DNA of 6,767 bases from Acidimicrobiia bacterium (GTDB taxonomy: Bacteria > Actinomycetota > Acidimicrobiia > Acidimicrobiales > SZUA-35). The DNA is taken from NCBI GenBank assembly GCA_029857855.1, contig JAOUGG010000131.1, forward strand, positions 1 through 6,767, written 5' to 3'. The translations under genes and the position numbers were made by a program. The notes beneath the pieces were generated by a model, which was not told the origin of the DNA, made no database searches, and saw only the letters and a program-made list of their open reading frames with translations. Position 1 is the first letter of the stretch. Each line of letters starts with the position of its first letter. Below are positions 1-6,767 of this stretch, one piece after another.

Positions 1-1
1 C

Positions 2-3000
2 GACACCGCGTCGTCGGGTTGGACGGCCGTCGCTCCGGCTTCGGCTCCGGCGCCCACCTCCGATGGCGATGGCATTCTCACCGTCACCGTTCCGGCGTTG
101 AGCTGGGTGGTCTATCAAGCCGACTCACAACTCACCACTGGCGGCTCGGCGGAGAGCTTCGCCATCGCCATGACCGCCCCGGCCGACGGGGCCGAGGTGG
201 TGGGCCGGGCCGAGGTCGGCGCCGACCTGCTCGACGACCGCTACGCCGAGGTCACCTTCGCCGTGTCGGTCGACGGTGGCCCGTACGAGCTGATCGGCAC
301 GGATGACAACGCCGATTACAACGTGTACCACGACGTCAGTGGTTACCCTGTGGGCTCGACTGTCACCTTCAAGGCGATCGCCAGCGACGCCGGCGGGAAC
401 CTTGTGTCGAACACGGTTTCGGCCGTGGTCGGCGAGGAAGTCGTACCGCCCCCGCCCGGTGGCGGCGACGCCGAGCACGCCATCATCCACTACCAGCGTT
501 CCGACGGTGACTATGGCGATCACACGACCGGCGACTACAACGACTTCTGGGGCCTCCACCTTTGGGGTGACGCCATCGACCCGGCCGAGGCCACCGACTG
601 GACGGCTCCCAAACCGTTCCTCGGCGAGGACGAGTATGGACGCTTCGCCTGGGTCAAGCTCAACGACACCAGCCAGCCGCTGAACTTCATCGTCCATCGA
701 GGAGACGCCAAGGACGGCACCGATGCCGACCGGTTCTTCGACGCCGCGGCCAACCCCGAGATCTGGCTCTCCCAGGACGATCCCAACGTCTACACCAACC
801 AGGCCGACGCCCAGGGGTACGTGACCATTCACTACCAGCGACCCGACGGCGACTACGGCGACCCGACCTCGCCGGACTACAACGAATACTGGGGCCTCCA
901 CCTGTGGGGTGACGCCATCGACCCGGCCGAGGCCACCGAGTGGGCCGGCGCCAAACCGTTCGACGGCGTCGACGACTACGGGGCGTTCTGGAACGTGGCC
1001 ATCGCGGATTCGTCGCAGCCGGTCAACTTCATCATCCACCGTGGTGACACGAAGGACCCCGGCCCCGACCAGTCGATGGTGCCGGCGGATGACGCGTCGG
1101 TCTGGATTCAATCCGGAGACGAGGTCATCTATGGCTCCCGGGGGGCGGCCGAGGACTTCGCCACGATCCACTACCACCGTGACGACGGCGACTACGGCGA
1201 CCCGTCCAGCGTCGACTTCAACGACTTCTGGGGCCTCCACCTCTGGGTTGGCGCGGCCGAGCCGAACCCGTCCTGGCAGCAGCCCATGAAGCCGACCGGG
1301 TTCGACCTGTTCGGGCCCTACTGGCAGGTGCCACTGGTCGACGGCGCTCCCGAGCTGGCCCACATCATCCACCGGGGTGACACCAAGGATCCCGGGCCGG
1401 ACATGTTCCTGAACTTCTCCGTCTACGATCATGAGGTCTGGCAGTTGGAGAACGCCGATCCGAATTCGCCCTACATCATTCCCGTGCCCGGCGGTGGCGG
1501 GGGAGGAGGCGGCACGTCCGGCAATCTCGGTGAGCAGCGGGCCCACTGGGCCAACGCCTCCACCATCGTGTGGGATCCGGGCGACGGCGCTGCGACCGCT
1601 CAGCTCTGCGGAGCCGCCGACGGTGGGATGACGCTCGCCGAAGGCGACTCGGACACCGGTCTCGACGGAGCCGACACCTGTCTCGATTTGGCCGCCGGTG
1701 ATCCCTATCCGTCCAATATCGACGGTCAACTTCACCTCGGCGGCCTGCCGAGCTGGGTGATCGGAGCCAATGACGCCGACGCCGCTGCGGCACTGCTGAC
1801 CGGGCAGATGGCGGTCGTCGCCCTCGACGGCGACGGCAACCGCACCAACGCCACCGGTGTCCAGATCGCCGGCGTGCTCGACGACCTCTACGCCACCGAT
1901 GCCGAGCTGGGGGCCGTCTGGCTTCCCGCCGCCCTGCCGGCCACCCCACCCCGACCCGAGCTGCGCCTCTGGGCTCCGACCGCCAAGTCGGTCTCGGTGC
2001 ACCTCTACGACGGCCCGACCGGCGACCCGGCCGAGACCGTGACCATGACCAATGACGGCGGCGTCTGGTCGGTGACCGGTGAAGCCGACTGGAACGGTAA
2101 GTACTACCTGTACGAGGTCGAGGTCTACGTCCCCTCGCTCGATGCCGTCGAGATCAACCTGGTCACCGACCCCTACTCGGTGTCGCTGGCCCGCAACTCG
2201 ACCCGCAGCCAGATCGTTGATCTGGCCGACTCGGCGCTGGCCCCGGCCGGCTGGTCGCAGACGGCCAAGCCGCCGCTCGGTTCGTTCGAGGAGGCGTCGG
2301 TCTACGAGCTTCACGTGCGGGACTTCTCGATCCGCGACGACTCGGTTCCCGCCGGCGACCGCGGCACGTTCGCCGCCTTCACCCACGGCGACTCCGATGG
2401 CATGGCGCACCTGTCCGCACTGGCCGACGCCGGCCTCACCCACATCCACCTGCTCCCGGTGTTCGACATCGCGACAATCAACGAGGACCGGTCGGCAAGG
2501 ACCGAACCGGATTGGGCGACCCTCGAGTCGTTCCCGCCGGACTCGGATCAGCAGCAGGCGCTGATCTCGCCGATCCGCGACGAAGACGGCTTCAACTGGG
2601 GCTACGACCCGTTCCACTACACGGTGCCCGAGGGCTCATACTCGACCGACCCCGACGGCCCGGCCCGCATCACCGAGTTCCGCGAGATGGTGCAGTCGCT
2701 CAACGGCACCGGGCTGCGGGTGGTGATGGACGTCGTCTACAACCACACCAACGCCGCCGGCCAGGACGAGAAGTCGGTGCTCGACCGGATCGTACCCGGT
2801 TACTACCACCGCCTCGATGAGGCCGGTGCCGTCACCACGTCCACCTGCTGCTCCAACACCGCCACAGAACACGCCATGATGGGCAAGCTGATGGTCGACT
2901 CGGTGGTGACGTGGGCCCGCCAGTACAAGGTCGACGGGTTCCGCTTCGACCTGATGGGCCACCACTCGAAGGCCAACATGCTGGCCGTGCGAGCGGCCCT

Positions 3001-4492
3001 CGACGAACTGACCGAAGCCGACGACGGCGTCGACGGCGCCAAGATCCTCATCTACGGCGAGGGCTGGAATTTCGGTGAGGTGGCCGACAACGCCCGCTTC
3101 GTGCAGGCTTCGCAGCTCAACATGGGTGGTACCGGCATCGCCACGTTCTCCGACCGGCTCCGTGATGCGGTCCGAGGCGGCGGTCCGTTCGACGGTGGCG
3201 ATGCACTCGTCACCAACCAGGGCTGGGTAAACGGCCTGTGGTACGACCCCAACGCGGCTGCGCTACCCGAGAGCGAAGCCAAGGATCGGCTGCTGCTGGC
3301 CGCCGACCAGATCCGGGTCGGCCTGGCCGGCAACCTGGCCGACTACGAGTTCGTTGATCGAACCGGGTCGACGGTCACCGGCTCCCAGGTCGACTACAAC
3401 GGTTCCCCGGCCGGCTACACCGCCGACCCGCAGGAGAACGTGGTCTACATCGCGGCCCACGACAACCAGACGCTGTTCGACATCGGTCAGTACCACCATC
3501 CGCTGTCGACCTCGACGGCCGATCGGGCCCGAGCCCAGAACGTCGGAAACGCCGTGGTGGCGCTGGCCCAGGGCCTGTCGTTCTACCACGCCGGCCAGGA
3601 CATGTTGCGGTCGAAGTCGATGGACCGCGACTCCTACAACTCCGGTGACTGGTTCAACCGGCTCGACTTCACCTATCAGACCAACAATTGGGGGGCCGGT
3701 CTGCCCGTCGAGGACGTCAACGGCGACAACTGGTATTTGATCCAGCCCCGCCTGGCCGACCCGGCGTTGCAGCCGGCGTCGGGCGACATCGAGTTCAACG
3801 CCGCGGTAACCCGTGAGTGGTTGCAGATCCGCACCAGTACTCCACTGTTCTCGCTGGCCACCGCGGCCGAGGTCCAGGACGCGGTGAGCTTCACCAACAC
3901 CGGTCCCGACCAGACCCCCGGTCTGATCGCCATGTCGATCACCGACGTCGGCAACGTCGATCCCGAGGCGGTGGGCGTCGTGGTTCTGTTCAACCCGACG
4001 ACGGCGCCGGTCGAGCACACGATTGCCGACACCGTCGGCTCTCGGGCCATGCTTCACCCGGTGCTCGCCTCGTCGGTTGACGACGTCGTGCGGACCGCCT
4101 CGTTCGACGACGCCTCCGGCACGTTCACCGTCCCAGCCCGCACGGCGGCGGTGTTCGTGGTGCCGGAACCCGACGTCACCCCACCGACCGTGACCGCGGC
4201 GCTGGAGCTGGTGCAGCAGCGCGGTCGCAACGGCGTGTACCGGGTCGTGGCTTCCTGCGTCGACACTGGCGGCGTTGCGTGGGCGGACGGGGGCGTGGTG
4301 GCCGAATTCTCGGCCGAGCTCAACGGCGTGCCTGTCACCGACGGCCAGGAGTTGTTCCTCATCCCGGGGCCGAATCGGCAGAAGGTCATCGACAACGGAC
4401 CGCAGGTCACGATCCAGGCCCCGTCGTTCGAACTCGTCGTCTCCTGCACCGACGCCTGGGGCAACACGACCACCGAACGGATCACCCCCTAG
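2..4492 (+). CDS. pulA: Modular extracellular pullulanase (GH13, alpha-1,6-glucosidase type), 5'-truncated by the window
   Basis: Hydrolyses alpha-1,6 branch links in pullulan, starch or glycogen, presumably outside the cell. The frame is open to the left edge, so the start lies upstream; 1496 residues are visible. Order, numbered from position 2: tail of a beta-sandwich typical of GH13 domain C (1-46); Ig-like domain (53-144); three PUD/CBM41 domains (159-272, 273-385, 386-496); eight-Gly linker (497-504); pullulanase N2 domain (about 507-643); CBM48 (about 654-733); GH13 barrel (about 765-1247); DUF3372 (about 1253-1390); extra Ig-like tail (1391-1496). Catalytic motifs are intact: FNWGYDP (2591-2611), DVVYNH (2729-2746), DGFRFD with nucleophile Asp983 (2948-2950), GEGW with acid/base Glu1020 (3059-3061) and HDN with Asp1154 (3461-3463). 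The barrel closely resembles Klebsiella PulA as I remember it ([38 protein letters not shown]). No sortase motif or membrane anchor is seen at the C-terminus. An export signal is expected upstream but is not visible. The upstream beta tail suggests a second GH13 module, so the whole protein may be an amylopullulanase. The family call is secure; the bifunctional reading is inference. Confidence 0.95.
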   Translation, partial: DTASSGWTAVAPASAPAPTSDGDGILTVTVPALSWVVYQADSQLTTGGSAESFAIAMTAPADGAEVVGRAEVGADLLDDRYAEVTFAVSVDGGPYELIGTDDNADYNVYHDVSGYPVGSTVTFKAIASDAGGNLVSNTVSAVVGEEVVPPPPGGGDAEHAIIHYQRSDGDYGDHTTGDYNDFWGLHLWGDAIDPAEATDWTAPKPFLGEDEYGRFAWVKLNDTSQPLNFIVHRGDAKDGTDADRFFDAAANPEIWLSQDDPNVYTNQADAQGYVTIHYQRPDGDYGDPTSPDYNEYWGLHLWGDAIDPAEATEWAGAKPFDGVDDYGAFWNVAIADSSQPVNFIIHRGDTKDPGPDQSMVPADDASVWIQSGDEVIYGSRGAAEDFATIHYHRDDGDYGDPSSVDFNDFWGLHLWVGAAEPNPSWQQPMKPTGFDLFGPYWQVPLVDGAPELAHIIHRGDTKDPGPDMFLNFSVYDHEVWQLENADPNSPYIIPVPGGGGGGGGTSGNLGEQRAHWANASTIVWDPGDGAATAQLCGAADGGMTLAEGDSDTGLDGADTCLDLAAGDPYPSNIDGQLHLGGLPSWVIGANDADAAAALLTGQMAVVALDGDGNRTNATGVQIAGVLDDLYATDAELGAVWLPAALPATPPRPELRLWAPTAKSVSVHLYDGPTGDPAETVTMTNDGGVWSVTGEADWNGKYYLYEVEVYVPSLDAVEINLVTDPYSVSLARNSTRSQIVDLADSALAPAGWSQTAKPPLGSFEEASVYELHVRDFSIRDDSVPAGDRGTFAAFTHGDSDGMAHLSALADAGLTHIHLLPVFDIATINEDRSARTEPDWATLESFPPDSDQQQALISPIRDEDGFNWGYDPFHYTVPEGSYSTDPDGPARITEFREMVQSLNGTGLRVVMDVVYNHTNAAGQDEKSVLDRIVPGYYHRLDEAGAVTTSTCCSNTATEHAMMGKLMVDSVVTWARQYKVDGFRFDLMGHHSKANMLAVRAALDELTEADDGVDGAKILIYGEGWNFGEVADNARFVQASQLNMGGTGIATFSDRLRDAVRGGGPFDGGDALVTNQGWVNGLWYDPNAAALPESEAKDRLLLAADQIRVGLAGNLADYEFVDRTGSTVTGSQVDYNGSPAGYTADPQENVVYIAAHDNQTLFDIGQYHHPLSTSTADRARAQNVGNAVVALAQGLSFYHAGQDMLRSKSMDRDSYNSGDWFNRLDFTYQTNNWGAGLPVEDVNGDNWYLIQPRLADPALQPASGDIEFNAAVTREWLQIRTSTPLFSLATAAEVQDAVSFTNTGPDQTPGLIAMSITDVGNVDPEAVGVVVLFNPTTAPVEHTIADTVGSRAMLHPVLASSVDDVVRTASFDDASGTFTVPARTAAVFVVPEPDVTPPTVTAALELVQQRGRNGVYRVVASCVDTGGVAWADGGVVAEFSAELNGVPVTDGQELFLIPGPNRQKVIDNGPQVTIQAPSFELVVSCTDAWGNTTTERITP
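476..1489 (+). repeat. Three tandem PUD (CBM41) repeats within the pullulanase
   Basis: Three consecutive starch-binding units begin at 476, 818 and 1157, spaced 342 and 339 nt apart. Each opens with IHYQR/IHYHR then DGDYGD, carries a WGLHLW motif with the likely sugar-stacking tryptophans, and has HRGD(A/T)KD near its end. Similarity is patchy. Units 1 and 2 share a 55-nt block (547-601 and 889-943) with only two mismatches, coding for [16 protein letters not shown]; unit 3 lacks the [10 protein letters not shown] part. Units 2 and 3 instead share [13 protein letters not shown] (1031-1069 and 1364-1402, 34 of 39 nt identical). This pattern fits duplication followed by local sequence exchange. 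In characterised pullulanases these modules bind alpha-glucans. Confidence 0.85.
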
Positions 4493-4499
4493 TTTCATT

Positions 4500-4541
4500 C
4501 TGTGCGCTCCAGGCCCGGAAACTCGGGCCTGGAGCGCACAG
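4500..4541 (+). terminator. Strong hairpin after the pullulanase gene, probable terminator
   Basis: A perfect 18-bp inverted repeat (4500-4517 pairs with 4524-4541) with a 6-nt GAAACT loop begins 7 nt after the pullulanase stop codon. The stem is rich in GC. No T-tract follows, which is common for terminator-like hairpins in high-GC actinobacteria. It separates the pullulanase from the VOC gene and suggests the latter has its own promoter. The outer stem, CTGTGCG, recurs in the hairpin at 5215-5262. Confidence 0.75.
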
Positions 4542-4574
4542 TTGGCGGTTCCCCGCAGCCAGTACGTGGTCACC

Positions 4575-4997
4575 ATGGAGCAACGACTGTCGATCATCAC
4601 GCTGGCCGTCTCGGATCTCGCCGTGTCACGGGCGTTCTACCGGGACGTCTTTGGTTGGAACGAGATCGAACCCCGGGCCGACGACATCGCGTTCTTCCAA
4701 TTACCCGGTCTCCAGTTCGCGCTCTATCCGGCTGCGGCCATGGCCGCCGAACACAACGGTCTTGTCGCCGCACCCCAGGGGTTCACGCTGGCCTACAACG
4801 TCAACTCGAGAGATGACGTCGACGAGGTCTACGCCCACGTGACCGGTCGCGGAGCGACGTCGCTGAAGGAGCCAGAAGAGGTGTTCTGGGGCGGGTACTC
4901 GTGCTATGTCGCCGGTCCCGACGGTGAGCAGTGGGAGATCGCCTACAACCCGTTCACCGCGGTCAACGAAGACGGAACCTACGGCGCCTGGCGTTGA
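4575..4997 (+). CDS. VOC-superfamily (glyoxalase / bleomycin-resistance fold) protein
   Basis: A 140-residue single-unit VOC protein. Visible hallmarks are the first-strand/helix pattern ITLAVSDLAVSRAFYRDVFGW (residues 8-28), the FFQLPGLQFALYP strand pair (40-52), VFWGGYSCYVAGPDG (103-117) and the final WEIAYNPF (120-127). This is the subfamily often annotated only as VOC or glyoxalase-like. The usual first metal ligand, a His in strand 1, appears to be Ile8, while the last-strand Glu (Glu121) is kept, so a standard glyoxalase I reaction is unlikely and the substrate is unknown. ATG at 4575 is chosen because the homologous fold starts there; an in-frame GTG at 4566 is the alternative. No good Shine-Dalgarno precedes it, and only 33 bp separate the start from the preceding hairpin. 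A weak TACGTG at 4563-4568 would suit a leaderless transcript, but that is speculative. Its stop codon overlaps the TTG of the next frame. Confidence 0.85.
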   Translation: MEQRLSIITLAVSDLAVSRAFYRDVFGWNEIEPRADDIAFFQLPGLQFALYPAAAMAAEHNGLVAAPQGFTLAYNVNSRDDVDEVYAHVTGRGATSLKEPEEVFWGGYSCYVAGPDGEQWEIAYNPFTAVNEDGTYGAWR

Positions 4998-5200
4998 CGT
5001 CCTCTTTGTCCTGTGTGGCCACACTCCAGGGCGCCATCCTGCTCATCGCCGCCCGGCGGGCCGACCAGATCTCGGCGGAGCTGGCACAGCACGACTACCA
5101 GACGAACCTCGACGCAGCGCAGATGATCGGCCAGATCCGGGACCTGACCAACGACATCCACCGGTCGCTCACGACTCCGCCCTCGCAGCCGGGAGCTTGA
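4994..5200 (+). pseudogene. C-terminal fragment of a DUF1003 membrane protein (truncated gene or small protein)
   Basis: A 68-residue frame opened by TTG at 4994, overlapping the VOC stop codon (TTGA). Its residues 5-58 resemble the C-terminal end of DUF1003 proteins: a hydrophobic segment LSCVATLQGAILLIAARR (5-22, the second membrane helix), then ADQISAELAQHDYQTNLDA (23-41) and a helical tail. Full DUF1003 proteins, as I recall, are roughly 150-200 residues and have another membrane helix and an N-terminal region; none of that is seen upstream, where the VOC gene occupies the DNA. The same frame is open back to an ATG at 4931, but that extension is Arg-rich and not DUF1003-like. I read it as a 5'-deleted remnant whose junction lies at the end of the VOC gene. 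The overlapping stop/start would also allow translational coupling, so a surviving small one-helix protein is possible. The function of DUF1003 is not established. Confidence 0.6.
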
Positions 5201-5214
5201 CGGGCTGCCGCCTC

Positions 5215-5262
5215 GATCTGTGCGTTCCTCGCCCGGCTTTCCGGGCGGGTGGCGCACGGATC
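5215..5262. terminator. Hairpin between convergent genes, probable bidirectional terminator
   Basis: A 22-position stem (5215-5236 pairs with 5241-5262; one mismatch at 5227/5250 and a few G-T pairs) with a four-base CTTT loop. It lies between the end of the DUF1003 fragment (5200, +) and the stop codon of the LURP-one-like gene (5272, -), where one structure could serve both directions. There is no T-tract on either side. Its left arm matches that of the hairpin at 4500-4541 at 16 of 19 positions. Confidence 0.65.
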
Positions 5263-5271
5263 AGCGGGTGG

Positions 5272-6231
5272 TCAGCCGTCGAACACGTTGAGGACGCTGC
5301 CGGTGTTGAGCCCTCGGGCGTCCTGTTTGAGTGCCGTGTCGATGGTGACGGCCGAGGCGTAGACCATAAGACGGAGCGGGTCGGGGAGTTGCTGATGGAC
5401 CTGGAGAACGTAGTTGTCGGCGGTGGTGAACGTCGTCTTCAGCAGGCCCTCGAAGGTCTTCGTGACCCGGGCGACCTCGGTGCCGTTCGCGTCCTTTATC
5501 GAGAAGTTCCACGCCCGCCAGTTCTCGGCGAAGATGCCGCCGATGTCCTGGCCGCCGACTTCGAACCCGAACCGGATCTTGCCGAAAACGTTGCGCTGGA
5601 TGATCTGCCCGACCTCGGCTCCCATGCCGTCCTGCACGATCACCCGGGACTTGAAGATCTTGGCCGGGCGGGTGATCAGCAGCTGTGGCGTACCCGATGC
5701 GTCGACCACCTGGTACTTGTGGGTGAAGTACTGGTCGACGTCGCCGAGGAACCGCACGATCTTCTTGAGCGTGCTCTGCCCGACCTGGCGGACGGCCCCG
5801 ATCTGGTTGCCGTTGGTGTCGTAGATGGCGAACTCGTTGTTGACCTCGATGAACTTCCACTTCTGGTTGATGACGAGGATCGGCTGGTCGAGTAACCCTC
5901 CACCGGCCGGGCCTGGCGCGGTCCCGCCTATCGCCGACTCGGTCGGTGCGCCACGCTTGGCCGCCGATCGAAGGTGTTTGTCGACCTGCGTCTGGATCTT
6001 GGGGGCCGTCTGCTGGCCGATGACGGTCTTCGGCGGCTGGCTGGTGACGGGATCGGTGGACTGGCGGCCGTGGGAGGCGACATGGTCGGTCCACGCGTTG
6101 CCGTCCCAGTACCGGTACTCGTGGCGACCCATCGGGTCGGGGTACCAGTCGGGGGCAGGAGCGCTGGACGTGGGCTGGCTCGGTGATCCCAATGGAGGGC
6201 CATCGGTTCCCGGCATGTTGGCATCGGTCAT
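5272..6231 (-). CDS. DUF2510 + phospholipid scramblase / LURP-one-related (LOR) domain protein
   Basis: A 319-residue protein in two parts. Residues 27-52 form a DUF2510 motif, with PDWYPDP and the YRYWDGNAWTDHV signature; this short aromatic module is common at the N-termini of actinobacterial membrane-associated proteins. A Pro/Gln/Gly-rich, probably disordered linker covers about 53-115. Residues 116-304 look like the LURP-one/scramblase beta-barrel fold: LVINQKWKFIEVNNEFAIYD opening strands, a turn DTNGNQIG, IRFGFEV, then WNFSIKDANGTEVARVTK and the terminal YVLQV and LRLMVYASAVTIDTAL helix. No classical signal peptide is seen. Members of this fold bind or sit near membranes, but the bacterial role is unknown and lipid scrambling should not be assumed. 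ATG at 6231 is preferred over the upstream GTG at 6249 because GGGAGGT lies 7 nt before it. It is convergent with the VOC pair and divergent from yggT, so it is probably monocistronic. Confidence 0.85.
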   Translation of the reverse strand: MTDANMPGTDGPPLGSPSQPTSSAPAPDWYPDPMGRHEYRYWDGNAWTDHVASHGRQSTDPVTSQPPKTVIGQQTAPKIQTQVDKHLRSAAKRGAPTESAIGGTAPGPAGGGLLDQPILVINQKWKFIEVNNEFAIYDTNGNQIGAVRQVGQSTLKKIVRFLGDVDQYFTHKYQVVDASGTPQLLITRPAKIFKSRVIVQDGMGAEVGQIIQRNVFGKIRFGFEVGGQDIGGIFAENWRAWNFSIKDANGTEVARVTKTFEGLLKTTFTTADNYVLQVHQQLPDPLRLMVYASAVTIDTALKQDARGLNTGSVLNVFDG

Positions 6232-6381
6232 GTTGGCGACCTCCCGCACGTGGTTGGGGGCCGGACGGCGGAGGCCGGCCTGGGGGCAGTCTACCTCGGG
6301 GTCGACGTCCCTTTCCGTAAGGTCGGCGTACCGCTGGTCGGCCTTGAACCGCCTTTTACGCCCGCCGCGGCATCATGGGTT
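6232..6381. other. Divergent intergenic region between the LOR gene and yggT
   Basis: These 150 bp must hold promoters for both divergent genes. Visible elements are the minus-strand Shine-Dalgarno at 6239-6245, a CACGTG palindrome at 6247-6252 and a perfect 10-bp palindrome AGGCCGGCCT at 6272-6281. A minus-strand TAGACT (6288-6293) fits a TAnnnT -10 box for the LOR gene, but no convincing -35 box is positioned with it. I could not identify a reliable promoter for yggT. Confidence 0.35.
6239..6245 (-). promoter_or_regulatory. Shine-Dalgarno site setting the start of the DUF2510-LOR gene
   Basis: On the minus strand the sequence reads GGGAGGT, seven bases before ATG at 6231. It is the clearest ribosome binding site in the window. 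It lies inside the frame if the GTG at 6249 is used, which argues for the ATG as the true start. Confidence 0.75.
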
Positions 6382-6639
6382 ATGGCCTACATCATCATTC
6401 AGTTGCTGCGGGTGGCGGCGATCCTCTTCATCGTCCGGGCGATCTTCAGTTGGGTTCGGATCAGTGGTGATTCCCCCCTGGCCGGAATCGCCTCGGTCGT
6501 CTACCAGCTCACCGAGCCGGTGCTCAGCCGGGTGCGCCGGGTCATCCCGCCGATGGGCGCGTTCGATCTGTCGATCCTGGTCGTCATCATCGCCATCAAC
6601 TACCTGCTGATTCCGCTGGTCGCCCAAACCCTCGGTTAG
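6382..6639 (+). CDS. yggT: YggT family integral membrane protein
   Basis: An 85-residue protein of usual YggT size. It has two membrane helices, about residues 3-23 (IIIQLLRVAAILFIVRAIFS) and 62-83 (DLSILVVIIAINYLLIPLV), joined by the family's conserved loop containing YQLTEPVLSRVRRVIPP and then GAFDLS (41-64). The function is poorly defined; family members are linked to osmotic stress tolerance and, by gene neighbourhood, to cell division. The frame is open upstream to a GTG at 6250, but the extra 44 residues do not look like this family, and ATG at 6382 places the first helix at the N-terminus as expected. No clear Shine-Dalgarno precedes it. In actinobacteria yggT commonly sits with sepF and divIVA near ftsZ; here its visible neighbours are an LOR gene and a transposase end. 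No convincing terminator follows before the transposase stop codon. Confidence 0.9.
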   Translation: MAYIIIQLLRVAAILFIVRAIFSWVRISGDSPLAGIASVVYQLTEPVLSRVRRVIPPMGAFDLSILVVIIAINYLLIPLVAQTLG

Positions 6640-6671
6640 GGGCGCCGCGGTCGGCGATGCTCCTATGGATG

Positions 6672-6767
6672 TCAAGTCCCGTTCTTGATGGTGATGAGAT
6701 CGGTCTTGATGGCTTGGTAGACCTCTCGGGCGATCGCGCGTTTGAGGATCCGGATGATGTCTTGGTT
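6672..6767 (-). CDS. C-terminal end of a transposase, probably IS110 family (cut by the window edge)
   Basis: Only the last 31 residues and the TGA stop (6672-6674) are inside the window. They contain NQDIIRILKRAIAREVYQAI, close to the (I/A)IRCLKRYIAREVY motif I associate with the C-terminus of IS110-family transposases, which belong to the DEDD/IS116-IS110-IS902 group. The tail then ends with KTDLITIKNGT. The DNA here is about 52% G+C by hand count over 6661-6767, clearly below the rest of the window, as expected for mobile DNA. Only 32 bp separate its stop from the yggT stop, so the element's right end must lie within or very near 6640-6671. The family call depends on one short motif and is tentative. 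Whether the element is complete cannot be seen from here. Confidence 0.55.
   Translation of the reverse strand, partial: NQDIIRILKRAIAREVYQAIKTDLITIKNGT

Noticed and set aside
98..100. TTG as the start codon of the pullulanase
   Set aside because: The frame is open to position 2 and the residues before this TTG continue a beta-domain sequence. The true start must lie outside the window.
1490..1513. Run of GGN codons as a possible sequencing or slippage artefact
   Set aside because: The frame continues correctly on both sides and an eight-Gly linker between binding and catalytic modules is ordinary for secreted modular glycosidases.
125..2617. An 830-codon open frame on the minus strand opposite the pullulanase
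   Set aside because: It is the mirror of a strongly conserved coding frame in GC-rich DNA, has repetitive Val/Gly/Arg/Asp composition and resembles no family. Long antisense frames are expected here.
3263..4600. A 445-codon minus-strand open frame opposite the end of the pullulanase
   Set aside because: Same shadow effect. It also crosses the hairpin at 4500-4541, and the opposite strand encodes the conserved catalytic and DUF3372 parts.
4906..5895. A 329-codon plus-strand open frame running opposite the LOR gene
   Set aside because: It overlaps three better-supported coding regions and both hairpin arms, and its Asp/Leu/Val-rich sequence is the complement of the LOR coding frame.
6344..6376. 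TTGAAC (6344-6349) and CATCAT (6371-6376) as a yggT promoter
   Set aside because: The spacing of 21 bp is too long and the -10 match is poor, so I do not claim it.
6642..6657. Short inverted repeat CGCCG/CGGCG after yggT as a terminator
   Set aside because: Only five base pairs with a four-base loop and no T-tract; this occurs often by chance in such GC-rich DNA.

Overview
The window is GC-rich (by eye about two-thirds G+C), uses GC-ending codons heavily and carries a DUF2510 protein, a domain found mostly in actinobacteria. A high-GC actinobacterium is the likely source, possibly of the Acidimicrobiia type, but the sequence does not fix the class. Every assignment rests on reading translations and recalling protein families; no search was run.

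Layout. (1) Positions 2-4492 (+) hold one very long gene whose start lies left of the window: a modular secreted-type pullulanase. It reads as the tail of an upstream beta domain (probably the end of a second GH13 amylase module), an Ig-like domain, three tandem PUD/CBM41 starch-binding domains, a poly-Gly linker, a pullulanase N2 domain, a CBM48, a full GH13 catalytic domain with an intact Asp/Glu/Asp triad, a DUF3372 domain and an extra C-terminal Ig-like module. (2) A perfect 18-bp hairpin at 4500-4541 ends it. (3) A small VOC/glyoxalase-fold gene (4575-4997, +) follows, and its stop codon overlaps the TTG of a short frame (4994-5200, +) that looks like only the C-terminal part of a DUF1003 membrane protein. 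(4) A second hairpin (5215-5262), related in sequence to the first, separates this from a convergent gene (5272-6231, -) encoding DUF2510 plus a scramblase/LURP-one-like domain. (5) A YggT-family two-helix membrane protein (6382-6639, +) is transcribed divergently from that gene. (6) The right edge (6672-6767, -) holds the last 31 codons of a probable IS110-family transposase in visibly lower-GC DNA (about 52% by hand count over 6661-6767).

How it fits together. The pullulanase is an extracellular alpha-glucan debranching enzyme, and its CBMs would hold it on starch or glycogen. The genes to its right look functionally unrelated to it and to each other. The truncated DUF1003 frame, a yggT away from its usual division-cluster neighbours and the adjacent transposase suggest a rearranged stretch. 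I see no CRISPR array, tRNA, rRNA or defence system. The points most worth checking are the likely double-headed amylase-pullulanase, the mosaic PUD array, the paired hairpin repeats, the DUF1003 fragment and the IS110 boundary.
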